Assembly (NCBI GenBank): GCA_021825295.1
Contig: JAKAHV010000015.1
Span: 1-64,000, forward strand
DNA length: 64,000 nucleotides
Source of the DNA: Nitrospirota bacterium
Lineage (GTDB): Bacteria; Nitrospirota; Thermodesulfovibrionia; Thermodesulfovibrionales; JdFR-88
Reading direction: 5' to 3'
Shown here: one piece after another, positions 18,556 to 27,795 of the stretch
How positions within the stretch are numbered: the stretch's first letter is position 1
How the letters are laid out: each line of letters opens with the position of its first letter
Program-made: the position numbers and the translations under genes
Notes under the pieces: generated by a model
Databases searched by the model: none
Told to the model about the DNA's origin: nothing
The model's input: only the letters and a program-made list of their open reading frames with translations

Positions 18556-19758
18556 ATGAAGGTGCTGGTCCTCACAAATATGTACCCCAGATACCTTGGC
18601 GGCACCTTTGTCCATGAGCAGACAAAGAAAATGATGAACATGGGCTTCGAATTCAGGGTTATCGTCCCGGCGCCTTTTTTCCCCGGTGCGCTTATGGAAG
18701 AAAGCAGATGGGGCGCATATGCGAGAATACCCTGCCGAGAGCTTATTGACGGCGTGCCGGTATACTACCCGAAGTATTTCCGGCTGCCCGGGAAATGGTT
18801 CCACCCCCTGTCCTGCTATACGCAATATTTAGGCTTCAGAAAGACCGCCGATGCCATAATCAGCGAGTTTAACCCGGACATGATCCACGCCCACGCCGCC
18901 ACGCCCGCGGGATTCGCAGGATTGTTCCTCAGGAAGAAGTATGGCCTGCCGCTTGTCTGCAGCCTCAGGGGCAGCGACGTGGACCTTTACCCCGCGTATG
19001 GGAAATGGTCCCGCCATATGACCAGAAAAGTGATCATCGAATCCGACAGGCTTGTCAGCGTAAGCGCTGCCCTGAAGGACACGGCAGGCTCAATCGCGAG
19101 ACCGAAAAAAAGTATCCGGGTCATCTACAACGGATGTGACCCCGATACATTTGCCGGCAGACCTGAAAATCGCGCATATGCAAGAAGGAAGCTGGGCATT
19201 CCGGAGACGACAAGCGTTCTTATATTTGTCGGTAAAATATCACGGGACAAGGGGATATGCGAATTAATGGAATCCTTCAGGTCAGTAAACCGGGGGAATT
19301 GCGGTGCGCATCTGCTGATGGTCGGAAGCGGCCCGGACGTCCCGGTTCTGCAGTCGATGGCGGCCTCGTATGGCCTGCTCTCCAATATACATCGGACAGG
19401 GGATATCCCGCACGGGGATATCCCGGATGCCCTGAACGCCGCCGATATTTTTGTCCTGCCTTCCTACCATGAAGGACTGCCGAACGCGGTGCTTGAAGCC
19501 ATGGCCTGCGGTTTACCCGTCGTTGCCACCAGAGCCGGTGGAATACCGGAAGCGGTGGAGGACGGTAAAAGCGGGATTCTTGTTCCGGTAGGAGATCACA
19601 GGCAACTGGCAAATGCAATCGAATACCTGCTCATGAATGATTCAGCCGCAAAGCGGATGGGCAGCCGCGGCCGGCAGATAGTTGAAACCCGTTTTACATG
19701 GCAGGTCAATTCCGAGAAGATGTCCAAGCTGTACAGAGAGGTCATGGATGAAAAGTAG
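18556..19758 (+). CDS. Family 4 glycosyltransferase
   Basis: 400 residues from ATG 18556 (the track's TTG at 18550 is less likely). N-terminus [21 protein letters not shown], then [22 protein letters not shown] and the EX7E retaining motif within [20 protein letters not shown], all classical for GT4 enzymes. Its last 11 nt overlap the next gene, another GT4. Retaining transferase acting on the cytosolic side; sugar unknown. Confidence 0.92.
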   Translation: MKVLVLTNMYPRYLGGTFVHEQTKKMMNMGFEFRVIVPAPFFPGALMEESRWGAYARIPCRELIDGVPVYYPKYFRLPGKWFHPLSCYTQYLGFRKTADAIISEFNPDMIHAHAATPAGFAGLFLRKKYGLPLVCSLRGSDVDLYPAYGKWSRHMTRKVIIESDRLVSVSAALKDTAGSIARPKKSIRVIYNGCDPDTFAGRPENRAYARRKLGIPETTSVLIFVGKISRDKGICELMESFRSVNRGNCGAHLLMVGSGPDVPVLQSMAASYGLLSNIHRTGDIPHGDIPDALNAADIFVLPSYHEGLPNAVLEAMACGLPVVATRAGGIPEAVEDGKSGILVPVGDHRQLANAIEYLLMNDSAAKRMGSRGRQIVETRFTWQVNSEKMSKLYREVMDEK

Positions 19759-20896
19759 GAAGGTTTGCATGATTACCACCGCGCACAGGCCGTTTGACGA
19801 CCGTATCTTTCATAAGGAAGGACAGACCCTCGCCAGGGGGGGATACGAAGTCGTGATTATCGCCCCGCATGACAGGGATGAAATCGCCGGTGGCATACGT
19901 ATAATTCCCCTGCCATTGCGGAAGAAAAATGGCAGTCTCGCCGCCGCCATCAGGGCCTATCGGATGGCCTTAAAAACGGACGCCGATGTTTATCATATCC
20001 ATGACCCGGAGCTTCTGGCCGCGGGCGTCCTGCTGAAGATACTCAATGGTAAAAAGGTGATCTACGATGTTCATGAGGACTATGGGAGAAAGATACTTTC
20101 AAAAGAGACGATAAGAAAGGAACTCAGGCCCCCCCTGTCAAGGATTTTTACCGTCCTGGAACGTACAGCAGCCGGGATGCTGTATTATGTGCTCGCCGCC
20201 GATTCAAATATAAGGAAGAAATTCGGCGCAAACACGGAGGTAATAGGGAATTATCCGCCGATCGATTTTATGGTGATGAGGCCGCCGGCGCGAAGCGGCA
20301 GGACCATGAAGATGGTTTATATAGGGGGCATTGACCGTGACAGGGGCAGCAGGATAATGCCTGAAATTATGAAACACCTGGAAGGCTATGATATCGAGCT
20401 GCATATGGCCGGCCCGATAGCAGACAAGGACGATATCCTGGCCCTTACCTCAGCCGGGAAGATCGCATATCACGGTTTTTTACCCTGGCGCGAGGTGAGC
20501 AAATGTCTGGCGGATGCCGATATCGGCCTTCTCCTGCTGCAGCCGACCCCCTCGTATATTAATTGCACCGGCGAGGGCATAATAAAATTATTTGAATACA
20601 TGATGATGAAGCTGCCAATTATAGTTTCCGATTTTCCGTATTTAAGGCAACTTATCACGGCGACAGGCAGCGGAATCTGTGTCGATCCGACAAATCCGGC
20701 AAAGATAGCCGAGGCAGTCAAATTTCTTACCGGCAATCCCGAAGTCAGGCGGAAAATGGGCGAAAACGGAAGAATGGCGGTAATCAGGGAATATAACTGG
20801 GAAAAAGAAGGCAGGAAGCTGATTGCCGTATATCAAAAGGCATTCGGGCAAACGCAGCAGCAGGGTTCTGCTGTCATCAGCCATGATCAAATATGA
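19748..20896 (+). CDS. Family 4 glycosyltransferase
   Basis: 382 residues from ATG 19748, overlapping the previous gene by 11 nt; the track start at 19682 is an artefact. It begins KVCMITTAHRPFDDRIFHKE, with VYHIHDPELLAAG and VIYDVHEDYGR typical of one GT4 subgroup, IGNYPPIDF between domains, and GIIKLFEYMMMKLPIIVSDF in the donor domain. Overlaps the following gene by ATGA. Probably a retaining sugar transferase of the same pathway. Confidence 0.9.
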   Translation: MKSRKVCMITTAHRPFDDRIFHKEGQTLARGGYEVVIIAPHDRDEIAGGIRIIPLPLRKKNGSLAAAIRAYRMALKTDADVYHIHDPELLAAGVLLKILNGKKVIYDVHEDYGRKILSKETIRKELRPPLSRIFTVLERTAAGMLYYVLAADSNIRKKFGANTEVIGNYPPIDFMVMRPPARSGRTMKMVYIGGIDRDRGSRIMPEIMKHLEGYDIELHMAGPIADKDDILALTSAGKIAYHGFLPWREVSKCLADADIGLLLLQPTPSYINCTGEGIIKLFEYMMMKLPIIVSDFPYLRQLITATGSGICVDPTNPAKIAEAVKFLTGNPEVRRKMGENGRMAVIREYNWEKEGRKLIAVYQKAFGQTQQQGSAVISHDQI

Positions 20897-21849
20897 CTAT
20901 CAGGGAAATTAGTCCAGGTGGCAACAGCGATGCATCGCGGCAGTCCGGGTCGGTTTTCGACAGCCCGCAATGGACAACGCTGTTCGGGGCAAATACCTTG
21001 CATTACGGGCTCTATGACGCAGGCGAAAGGCTGATCGGGCGTTTTTACATTTACAGGGAAAGAAAGTTCGGGTTCACTGTATGCTGCAACCCTCCGCTGA
21101 CGCCGTCTATAGGACCTTTTTTCAAAAACGACGCCAAAAACCCGTCCAGGGCGATGGAAAAATGCAAACAAATAATGTCCTGCATCGCGGAGTTCATCGA
21201 CGGGAAGAACTATCCGGTCGTTTCTCTTTCATTTGATAAAGCCATAATTGACATGCAGCCCTTCATTTGGAGGGATTTTAAAGTCGTGCCTCAATACACG
21301 TATGTCATAGACCTGGCACTGCCGGACGGCGACATCTGGAAGAGGATGTCATATGAAATAAGAAATCACATCGCAAAAGGGGAAAAGGACGGATTGGTTG
21401 TAGGCAGGATAGATGATTACACCCTGGTTAAATCTCTTGTCTTGAAGACATTTTCAAGACAAAAAAAGACAATTGATGATTCAGGCATGAACAAGGTCCT
21501 CTTCGATTTTGCAACAGGTAGCAACAGTTTCGCGTTCGCTGCCTTTCGCGGGGACATTCCCATAGCCTGCACATTTTGCGTCCGCGACAATGAAACCGCC
21601 TATTACCTGCTTGGCGGTTATGACTCCGTAAACAAACATCACGGCGCCGGTCCCCTGTGCGTATGGGAGGCGATCCGCCACGCGAAATCACTCGGCCTGG
21701 CGTATTTCGATTTTGAGGGCTCGATGGTCCCCGCCATCGAACGTTATTTCAGGGGATTCGGAGGACAACTGACGCCGTATTACCGTGCCAACAAGGCGGC
21801 ATTGCCGCTTGAAATAGCATTGAAGTTTTTTAAACGGAGGCTGTTTTAG
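20893..21849 (+). CDS. GNAT/FemAB-like transferase (BioF2 type), paralogue 2
   Basis: 318-residue relative of the protein at 7.9 kb. It shares VVPQYTYVIDLA, MSYEIRNHIAKGEKDGL and the C-terminal DFEGSMVPAIERYFRGFGG. The start overlaps the previous stop by 4 nt, and its own end overlaps the next gene by 1 nt. As at the first locus it is directly followed by a NodB-type deacetylase, so this pair is a repeated two-gene module. Likely transfers an acyl or aminoacyl group to a freed amine; donor unknown. Confidence 0.75.
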   Translation: MTIREISPGGNSDASRQSGSVFDSPQWTTLFGANTLHYGLYDAGERLIGRFYIYRERKFGFTVCCNPPLTPSIGPFFKNDAKNPSRAMEKCKQIMSCIAEFIDGKNYPVVSLSFDKAIIDMQPFIWRDFKVVPQYTYVIDLALPDGDIWKRMSYEIRNHIAKGEKDGLVVGRIDDYTLVKSLVLKTFSRQKKTIDDSGMNKVLFDFATGSNSFAFAAFRGDIPIACTFCVRDNETAYYLLGGYDSVNKHHGAGPLCVWEAIRHAKSLGLAYFDFEGSMVPAIERYFRGFGGQLTPYYRANKAALPLEIALKFFKRRLF

Positions 21850-22688
21850 TGAAGGTGATCATTTCGCATGATGTCGACCATATTACGGCGTGGGAGCATG
21901 GAAGAGACCTGATACTGCCCAAACACATCGTGAGAAACTGCATCGAATTCGGCCTGAAATATATCTCCGGCAGGGAGATGGCGCGGCGGTTCGCGGACAT
22001 AGCGAGAAACAGGTGGCACAACATGGAAGAGATGATGGGTTTTGACCGGGAGATGGGCATCCCCTCCACCTTTTTCTTCGCGGTAAGCAACGGCATGGGA
22101 CTGTCGTATTCACTTGAGGACGCCAAATTCTGGATGAACAGGGCAATGGATGAGGGATTTGACATAGGCGTTCACGGAATCGAATTTGAAAGCCCGCATG
22201 GCATAACCGTGGAATTCAATACATTTGCCAGGCTGACAAACATCACCGGCTTTGGAATAAGAATGCATTACCTCAGAAGAAACGACGGAACGCTGCGAAA
22301 TCTGGCAAAGGCCGGCTACAGGTTTGACAGCTCGATTGCTGAACTGGCGCCTCCCTTCAGGGTCGACAGTCTGTGGGAATTCCCGCTTCATATCATGGAC
22401 GGCAACATCCTGTGCAGGAACAGCCGCTGGCAGGACCGGAGCCTGGAGCAGGCCAAGGACTCCACCAAGGCCATATTTGACGCGTCGTTTGACCGCGGAA
22501 TCGAATATTTCACGATCTTACTGCATGACAGGTACTTCACTGACAGCTTCAGGACATGGAAGAATTGGTATATATGGGTCACCGAATTCGTGAAGGCAAA
22601 CGGCATCGGATTCACAAGTTACAACGAAGCAATCAGGCAACTGGAACGCGATGTCCCCCCGGCAATAAACCGTAAAACCGTCTACTGA
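21849..22688 (+). CDS. NodB-like polysaccharide deacetylase
   Basis: 279 residues from GTG 21849. The start KVIISHDVDHITAWEHGR gives the HDVD metal motif typical of the same subfamily as the 8.9 kb protein but without its N-terminal domain. STFFFAVSNGM, DIGVHGIEFES (His motif) and TILLHDRYF follow. No signal peptide. Translationally coupled to the FemAB-like gene by TAGTG. Probably a cytosolic sugar N-deacetylase. Confidence 0.78.
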   Translation: MKVIISHDVDHITAWEHGRDLILPKHIVRNCIEFGLKYISGREMARRFADIARNRWHNMEEMMGFDREMGIPSTFFFAVSNGMGLSYSLEDAKFWMNRAMDEGFDIGVHGIEFESPHGITVEFNTFARLTNITGFGIRMHYLRRNDGTLRNLAKAGYRFDSSIAELAPPFRVDSLWEFPLHIMDGNILCRNSRWQDRSLEQAKDSTKAIFDASFDRGIEYFTILLHDRYFTDSFRTWKNWYIWVTEFVKANGIGFTSYNEAIRQLERDVPPAINRKTVY

Positions 22689-22708
22689 AAAAACCCGGAG
22701 GCGAGCCG

Positions 22709-23335
22709 ATGTTTAAAAGAGTGCTGGTTCTGGCCCCTCACACGGACGATGGAGAATTCGGATGCGGCGGCAGCATGGCTTATTTTATCGAGAAAGGCAG
22801 GGACATTTACTACGTAGCTTTTTCAATTGCCGAAAAATCCGTCCCGCAGGGACTGCCGAAGGACATCCTCAGGACCGAGGTCATAGAAGCGACTAAAAGA
22901 CTTGGCATCCCAAGGGAAAACCTGATAATTTTCAATCACGAGGTCAGAAAATTGAATTACGTGCGCCAGGACATCCTTGAAGCCCTCATCAAGATAAAGA
23001 AGGACATAATGCCCGATCTGGTTTTGCTTCCGTCCCAGAACGACCTGCACCAGGACCATTACGTAGTGTCCTCGGAGGGGATGAGGGCCTTCAAACAGGC
23101 GAGCATTCTGGGCTATGAGATACCATGGAACAACATTACCTTTCATACACAGGCCTTCATAAAACTTGAGAAACAGCATGTAGAGAAAAAAATCGACGCA
23201 CTGAAAGCATACAAATCACAGAGTGAAAGAAGCTATGCCACAGAGGACTTCATCTGGAGCCTTGTGAAAACGAGGGGCTTGCAAATAGGCTCCCAATACG
23301 CCGAAACCTTCGAGGTGATACGATGGGTGATATGA
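22709..23335 (+). CDS. PIG-L/LmbE-family N-deacetylase
   Basis: 208 residues. VLAPHTDDGEFGCGGSMAYF is the zinc-binding AHPDD-type motif in slightly altered form (APHTDDGE) and LHQDHYVV supplies the HxxH zinc site. These enzymes hydrolyse N-acetyl groups from GlcNAc derivatives. GGAGG lies 7 nt before ATG 22709. The gene overlaps the ATP-grasp gene by 13 nt, suggesting the freed amine is the substrate for the ligase that follows. Confidence 0.88.
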   Translation: MFKRVLVLAPHTDDGEFGCGGSMAYFIEKGRDIYYVAFSIAEKSVPQGLPKDILRTEVIEATKRLGIPRENLIIFNHEVRKLNYVRQDILEALIKIKKDIMPDLVLLPSQNDLHQDHYVVSSEGMRAFKQASILGYEIPWNNITFHTQAFIKLEKQHVEKKIDALKAYKSQSERSYATEDFIWSLVKTRGLQIGSQYAETFEVIRWVI

Positions 23336-24393
23336 TCACGGCAATGGTAACGGGGGGCGGCGCGCCCGGCACGGCAGGCACGATTTTCGCGCTGAGGAAT
23401 AATCCTGACAATGCGGGGCTCCGAATCGTGACGACCGATATAAGGGACCACGTGGTTGGGAAATATCTCTCCGACGCATTTTATACGGTCCCCCAGCCGG
23501 AGGATGACGACTACGTAGGCCGCCTGTCAGACATTGTCCGCAGGGAGAATATAAAGGTCATAATACCGCAGACAACAAGGGAAGTGGAGACCATTTCGGA
23601 ATATGAAGGACATTTCCGCGGATTGGGCGCGCGGGTGATTGCCTCGGAGTATAAATCCGTAAAAGAGGCCAATGACAAGTCCGCGCTCCTGGCCAGGGCG
23701 GAAAAGACCGGAATACCATTCCCATTGTATGTGCTGACCCGGTCCGAGGATGAATTTGTCACCGCGGTCAAAGGTCTCGGATACCCGGCAAAAAAGGTAG
23801 TCATCAAGCCGCCCGTATCAAACGGGATGCGGGGCCTGAGGATACTTTCCGGGGAGCCGTGGAATGTCCGAAGGTTTCTGGGGGAGAAACCGGATGGGAC
23901 CGAGATCGATCTCGATAATATCCTTAAAATACTCCGAAACGGAATATGGCCGCCGCTTCTTGTATCCAAATACATGGAAGGAGCCGAGTACACGGTGGAT
24001 GTTTTCAGAAACGGAAGCGGCGTTGTAGCGATCCCCAGGCTCAGAAAGAGCATCCGGAGCGGAATAACATTTGAGTCGCACGCCGATTACAGGGAAGACA
24101 TGATGGAATATTCCAGAAAACTGGCGGATGCCTGCGACCTCAAGTATTGCTTCGGGTTCCAGTTCAAACTCTCCAGGGAAGGTATCCCGAAATTGCTCGA
24201 GTGCAATCCGAGGGTACAGGGGACAATGGTCTTCAGCGCCTTCGCCGGATTCAACATGATATATTATTCCGTGCAGGAAGCCCTCGGCCGTGCGGTCGAC
24301 ACCGGCAATGTCACGCTCAGGCGGAATATACATTTTAAAAGATACTGGGGGGGGATTGCGTCAGGCGATGGCGTGTTCATCGGAAGAGTTTAA
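23323..24393 (+). CDS. ATP-grasp ligase (carbamoyl-phosphate synthase-like)
   Basis: 356 residues. The N-terminal pre-ATP-grasp domain starts MITAMVTGGGAPGTAGTIFAL. The ATP-grasp core includes KKVVIKPPVSNGMRGL (nucleotide-binding loop), LLVSKYMEGAEYTVDVF and LLECNPRVQGTMVF (metal-binding E-x-N). Family members join a carboxylate to an amine or thiol through an acyl phosphate. Placed between the PIG-L and PHP genes with overlaps on both sides. I infer amide formation on an amino sugar; the acid partner is unknown. Confidence 0.85.
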   Translation: MGDMITAMVTGGGAPGTAGTIFALRNNPDNAGLRIVTTDIRDHVVGKYLSDAFYTVPQPEDDDYVGRLSDIVRRENIKVIIPQTTREVETISEYEGHFRGLGARVIASEYKSVKEANDKSALLARAEKTGIPFPLYVLTRSEDEFVTAVKGLGYPAKKVVIKPPVSNGMRGLRILSGEPWNVRRFLGEKPDGTEIDLDNILKILRNGIWPPLLVSKYMEGAEYTVDVFRNGSGVVAIPRLRKSIRSGITFESHADYREDMMEYSRKLADACDLKYCFGFQFKLSREGIPKLLECNPRVQGTMVFSAFAGFNMIYYSVQEALGRAVDTGNVTLRRNIHFKRYWGGIASGDGVFIGRV

Positions 24394-25027
24394 GTCCCTG
24401 TTATCCCGGAGAAAATACATTTTCCATGTGCACACCACGTACACGGACGGTTCGGGCACAGTCGAAGATTATTTTGAATATGCGTCGCTTCACGGATATG
24501 AGTCGATTGTATTTACGGAGCATGTAAGAATGAATATGTCCTATGATTTTGACGCCTTTCTGGAGGATATTAAGGCCGCCAGGCAAAAATTCCCTTGGAT
24601 AATGGCCCTTGCGGGCGCCGAGGCAAAGATATTGCCCGGTGGCCTGCTGGATATTCCTGATAACGTCTCATCAAAAATCGAGGTAATCTGCATCGCTTGT
24701 CATTCCTTTCCAGGCAACATCCGTTTATATGAAAAATCGTTTCAGAAGCTGCTTGGCGACAGCAGGTGGGGAAATCACATACGCGTATGGGTTCATCCGG
24801 GCAGATTTTTAAGGCGCATGGGACTCCTTGATGGCAACCTGGAAAATATCGGCAGTTTAATCAGGCTTGGCGCGGACAGAGGTGTCTTCATCGAAAATAA
24901 TATAAAGAACAATCTGCCGCCCGCTTCGCTTTTAAACGGCATCCATCCTGATATGATCGTAGTCGGATGCGACGCGCATTCGCCATCAGAATTGGGGATG
25001 TTGCGGGCCTGCGCCGCTCCGGACTGA
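24368..25027 (+). CDS. PHP-domain metal-dependent hydrolase
   Basis: 219 residues from ATG 24368, overlapping the ATP-grasp gene by 26 nt. PHP motifs are all visible: YIFHVHTTYTDGSG (motif I HxH), VFTEHVRMN (motif II), CIACHSF (motif III) and GCDAHSPSEL (motif IV). These proteins are phosphoesterases or phosphatases with a trinuclear metal centre. With the ligase next to it, it could remove a phosphate from an intermediate. Track start 24290 adds an out-of-family extension. No other gene lies in the 229 nt downstream before the next start. Confidence 0.8.
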   Translation: MACSSEEFKSLLSRRKYIFHVHTTYTDGSGTVEDYFEYASLHGYESIVFTEHVRMNMSYDFDAFLEDIKAARQKFPWIMALAGAEAKILPGGLLDIPDNVSSKIEVICIACHSFPGNIRLYEKSFQKLLGDSRWGNHIRVWVHPGRFLRRMGLLDGNLENIGSLIRLGADRGVFIENNIKNNLPPASLLNGIHPDMIVVGCDAHSPSELGMLRACAAPD

Positions 25028-25256
25028 GTCCCCAGCGGCCACGTCCAAACAAGATCATTGAATCTCCGGCGGAAGGCCACCCTCTAATGAGGAGCCCTAC
25101 TAAGAAGCACACACAGGCAAGATATCATTGCGCCGTTAAAAGCTGTCATGCCCGAGTATTAATCGGCGTCCAATTTGACTGCTAAAATGGATTCCCGCCC
25201 GCGTGGGAAGGATGTACAATTACTTTTGAACTCCTTGGTATATGTGGAGGATGCCG

Positions 25257-26927
25257 ATGCAATCCGAAGCTGAACGTTTCTTAGGGGCTGCTCAAAATAC
25301 CCGTCGTTATGCCAGCCGCCCTCTTATACTGCGTGGTAAAAACGTCTCATCCTCCCTGGAAAACGCCGACTACAGGGCCTACTGGGAAGGCATGCTCTTC
25401 ATTGACGGCATCCTCTCCGGTGAGACTTCCGTTGCGGCCTTTTTTGACGAGCTTAAAAAGACTCCAATAGAGGACGCGTGCCGCCTCCTGAAGGGCATAT
25501 ATTTCATTGTCGTTGAATCGAAGAAAAAAGGCGAAATTCATGCGTTCGTCGATAATGCGGGATTATATCATGCATTTTATACGGACTGCGCAGTTTCGAA
25601 CTCCTTCCTGGAACTGGCCAGGCACGAAGGATATGGTCCCGATGACCTCTCAGCGGAAAGCGTAGCCGAATTTTTGCACTTTGGCTGCCTTTTTTTCCAA
25701 AAGACATACTTCGATGGAATTCGCAGGATTGCCCGCACAGATGTGCTTTGCCTTCCGGAGGACGGCGGGAAAATGAAGTTCCTGAGAAAAAAAGGAATCG
25801 ATCTCGATGCGGCTCCATGCCTCCCGCCCGAGTCAATCTGGGAATATTTCCGGAAACTGGCGCTCTCCCTGGGCAACTGCAACGTAAGCGTCGACCTCAC
25901 GGGCGGCACTGACACGAGGCTTGTGGCCGCGATGCTGGACCACTTCGGGCTGGAGTTTGAGACCGGTTCGTCCGGGGGGGACGATGATTACGTGGACATC
26001 TCAGTCGCCAGAAAAGTTGCCGGGGCGATGGGACACAGGTGTTTCGGGACTATACACTCATTATCCTCCTTGGAACGCGACATTCGCGATGTGTTTTACG
26101 CAACCGAGGGATTATATGATGCCCTCTACTATCACAGGCTGTTTCAACTTCAGAACGCCAGAAAAAACAGGGGCATCGACACGATGATCTCGGGTGTGGG
26201 CGGGGAATTGTTCAAGGACTTCTGGTGGCTCCAGGATTTTCCCTTCTATTCAAGAAAATCCGCCAACATCGGGAGGTTCGTGAACATGAGGCTGATGCCC
26301 TTTGAACCGATGTCCGGCATCCTTGCCGGACCGTTCGCCGTGGCGTCCCGCGGCTTAAAGGGCAATCTGAAAAGAGGGTTGTCATGTTACGTACTCGATT
26401 CGAATACGAGGACATACGATAATATTTTTTACAATGTCATATTGGCCGATATAGCCGGACGGATATTGACATCGCACAGCAACTATCTCAAATGTTTTGC
26501 CCCTTTCCTGGACCTGGATCTGGCCAGAATGGGATTCAACCTTAAACTGAGCCAGCGATGCTTCAACCTCTTTCACAGAAAAGTCCTTACCAGGGTCAAT
26601 CCGCTGCTTGCCAGGTTTGCAACATCGGAAAATGGCATGACAGTCTCTTGCGAGCCCGGTAACATGCTGCGCGATTTGCCACGTTTTTTTAACGATAGGC
26701 TTCGCAGACTCCTGATAAAGCTTGGAATGTTGAAACAGAGAAAGTTCCGAACCCTCAACAACCCGGATTTTATCGCCCGCGCGCGCCCCATGAAGGTCAC
26801 GAAGGCCTCGATTAGCGCCTTGAAGGACGCCGGAATCATCGCCGGTAACGTGCAATTGAGCCGGATAGAAGATAAATATCTCGGAATGTTCCTTTCGCTC
26901 GGGATGCTCATCAGAGACCTTTGGTGA
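25257..26927 (+). CDS. Divergent asparagine-synthase-like protein
   Basis: 556 residues from ATG 25257, chosen over 25242 and 25251 because GGAGG lies 6 nt upstream. The N-terminal half keeps the topology of the glutaminase-like domain (LLKGIYFIVVESKKKGE) but lacks a Cys at position 2. The PPi loop reads VDLTGGTDTRLVAA and the usual GDGGDE reads ISGVGGELFKDFW. This is the most divergent of the three family members here and may activate an unusual acid or have lost catalysis. It stands after a 229-nt gap, so may begin a new transcript; no convincing promoter was found there. Confidence 0.72.
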   Translation: MQSEAERFLGAAQNTRRYASRPLILRGKNVSSSLENADYRAYWEGMLFIDGILSGETSVAAFFDELKKTPIEDACRLLKGIYFIVVESKKKGEIHAFVDNAGLYHAFYTDCAVSNSFLELARHEGYGPDDLSAESVAEFLHFGCLFFQKTYFDGIRRIARTDVLCLPEDGGKMKFLRKKGIDLDAAPCLPPESIWEYFRKLALSLGNCNVSVDLTGGTDTRLVAAMLDHFGLEFETGSSGGDDDYVDISVARKVAGAMGHRCFGTIHSLSSLERDIRDVFYATEGLYDALYYHRLFQLQNARKNRGIDTMISGVGGELFKDFWWLQDFPFYSRKSANIGRFVNMRLMPFEPMSGILAGPFAVASRGLKGNLKRGLSCYVLDSNTRTYDNIFYNVILADIAGRILTSHSNYLKCFAPFLDLDLARMGFNLKLSQRCFNLFHRKVLTRVNPLLARFATSENGMTVSCEPGNMLRDLPRFFNDRLRRLLIKLGMLKQRKFRTLNNPDFIARARPMKVTKASISALKDAGIIAGNVQLSRIEDKYLGMFLSLGMLIRDLW

Positions 26928-26996
26928 AGCCGCACACGAAATACGGTGGTGCGCAGGCGGAATATGAAGGGCTTGCCATAGCCAGGGAATGAAAAA

Positions 26997-27770
26997 TTGA
27001 AGACGTCCGCGATCCACGGATACCCGGAGAATTATGAACTTTTCAACCTCACCGAATTTGACAACTGGGCCGGCAAAGGCGTCCTGACCGCCGAAGAGGA
27101 CTACTTATTCGGCAAATTTATTTATGCGCTGGACAAAAATGCCTCCATACTGGACCTCGGCACAGGAAGCGGCAGGTTCCTGCTGGAACTGGCGAAGCGG
27201 GACTTTACCCGCTTGCACGGAATTGATCTGGCTGAGCGTCTTTTGCTTGCGGCAAGACGGAGGACAGAGCCATTCCCCTTCATAAAATTCTACAGGATGA
27301 GCGCAGCCGAACTTAAGTTTGACAGCGGCACATTTGACGCGGTCCTCGGCCTGCAGCAGGTAATCTCCTTTATTGAGGATGACAGGGACAGGGCGGCCGC
27401 GTTTCATGAATGCAGCCGAGTGCTGAAGCCCCATGGCCTGTTTGCCGGCAGCTTTCTGATGTACGGGGGGCGTTGGATCAACCCGGCGGTTTCACTGCTC
27501 ACCTATCCTGCAAAACTGTGTAACAAAAAAATTCGCAACCGCCTGAGTTATCAATATCTCCCATGGCTGAAGCTCGGAGGTAAAACCAACTGGAGCTTTG
27601 CCGGCAGAAGACAGCCGTATCTTTACTGGTTCAGGAGGGCTGAAGTAAGGTCGGTCCTGGAGGAAGCCGGCATCGATATTATAGAGATGAAGACGGTAAA
27701 AAATATTGCCGGCAGCCGGAATTTGCTTGCAAGCGCCGGCATGCTTTACGTGGCCGGCAGGAAAAAATAG
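26997..27770 (+). CDS. Class I SAM-dependent methyltransferase
   Basis: 257 residues starting with TTG 26997 (AGGGA 8 nt upstream); no in-frame ATG or GTG precedes it closely. Motif I is ILDLGTGSGRFLLEL, the acidic strand-2 end is HGIDLAERLL, and FDAVLGLQQVISFI plus VLKPHGLFAGSF are the later motifs. Basic, aromatic C-terminus. Probably methylates a sugar hydroxyl or carboxylate of the glycan. Confidence 0.85.
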   Translation: MKTSAIHGYPENYELFNLTEFDNWAGKGVLTAEEDYLFGKFIYALDKNASILDLGTGSGRFLLELAKRDFTRLHGIDLAERLLLAARRRTEPFPFIKFYRMSAAELKFDSGTFDAVLGLQQVISFIEDDRDRAAAFHECSRVLKPHGLFAGSFLMYGGRWINPAVSLLTYPAKLCNKKIRNRLSYQYLPWLKLGGKTNWSFAGRRQPYLYWFRRAEVRSVLEEAGIDIIEMKTVKNIAGSRNLLASAGMLYVAGRKK

Positions 27771-27795
27771 CAACACAGCCCGTGTGGAAACATAG

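Noticed and set aside
25028-25256. Promoter for the divergent asparagine-synthase-like gene
   Set aside because: TTGACT and TACAAT hexamers exist but at incompatible spacing; no supported promoter.
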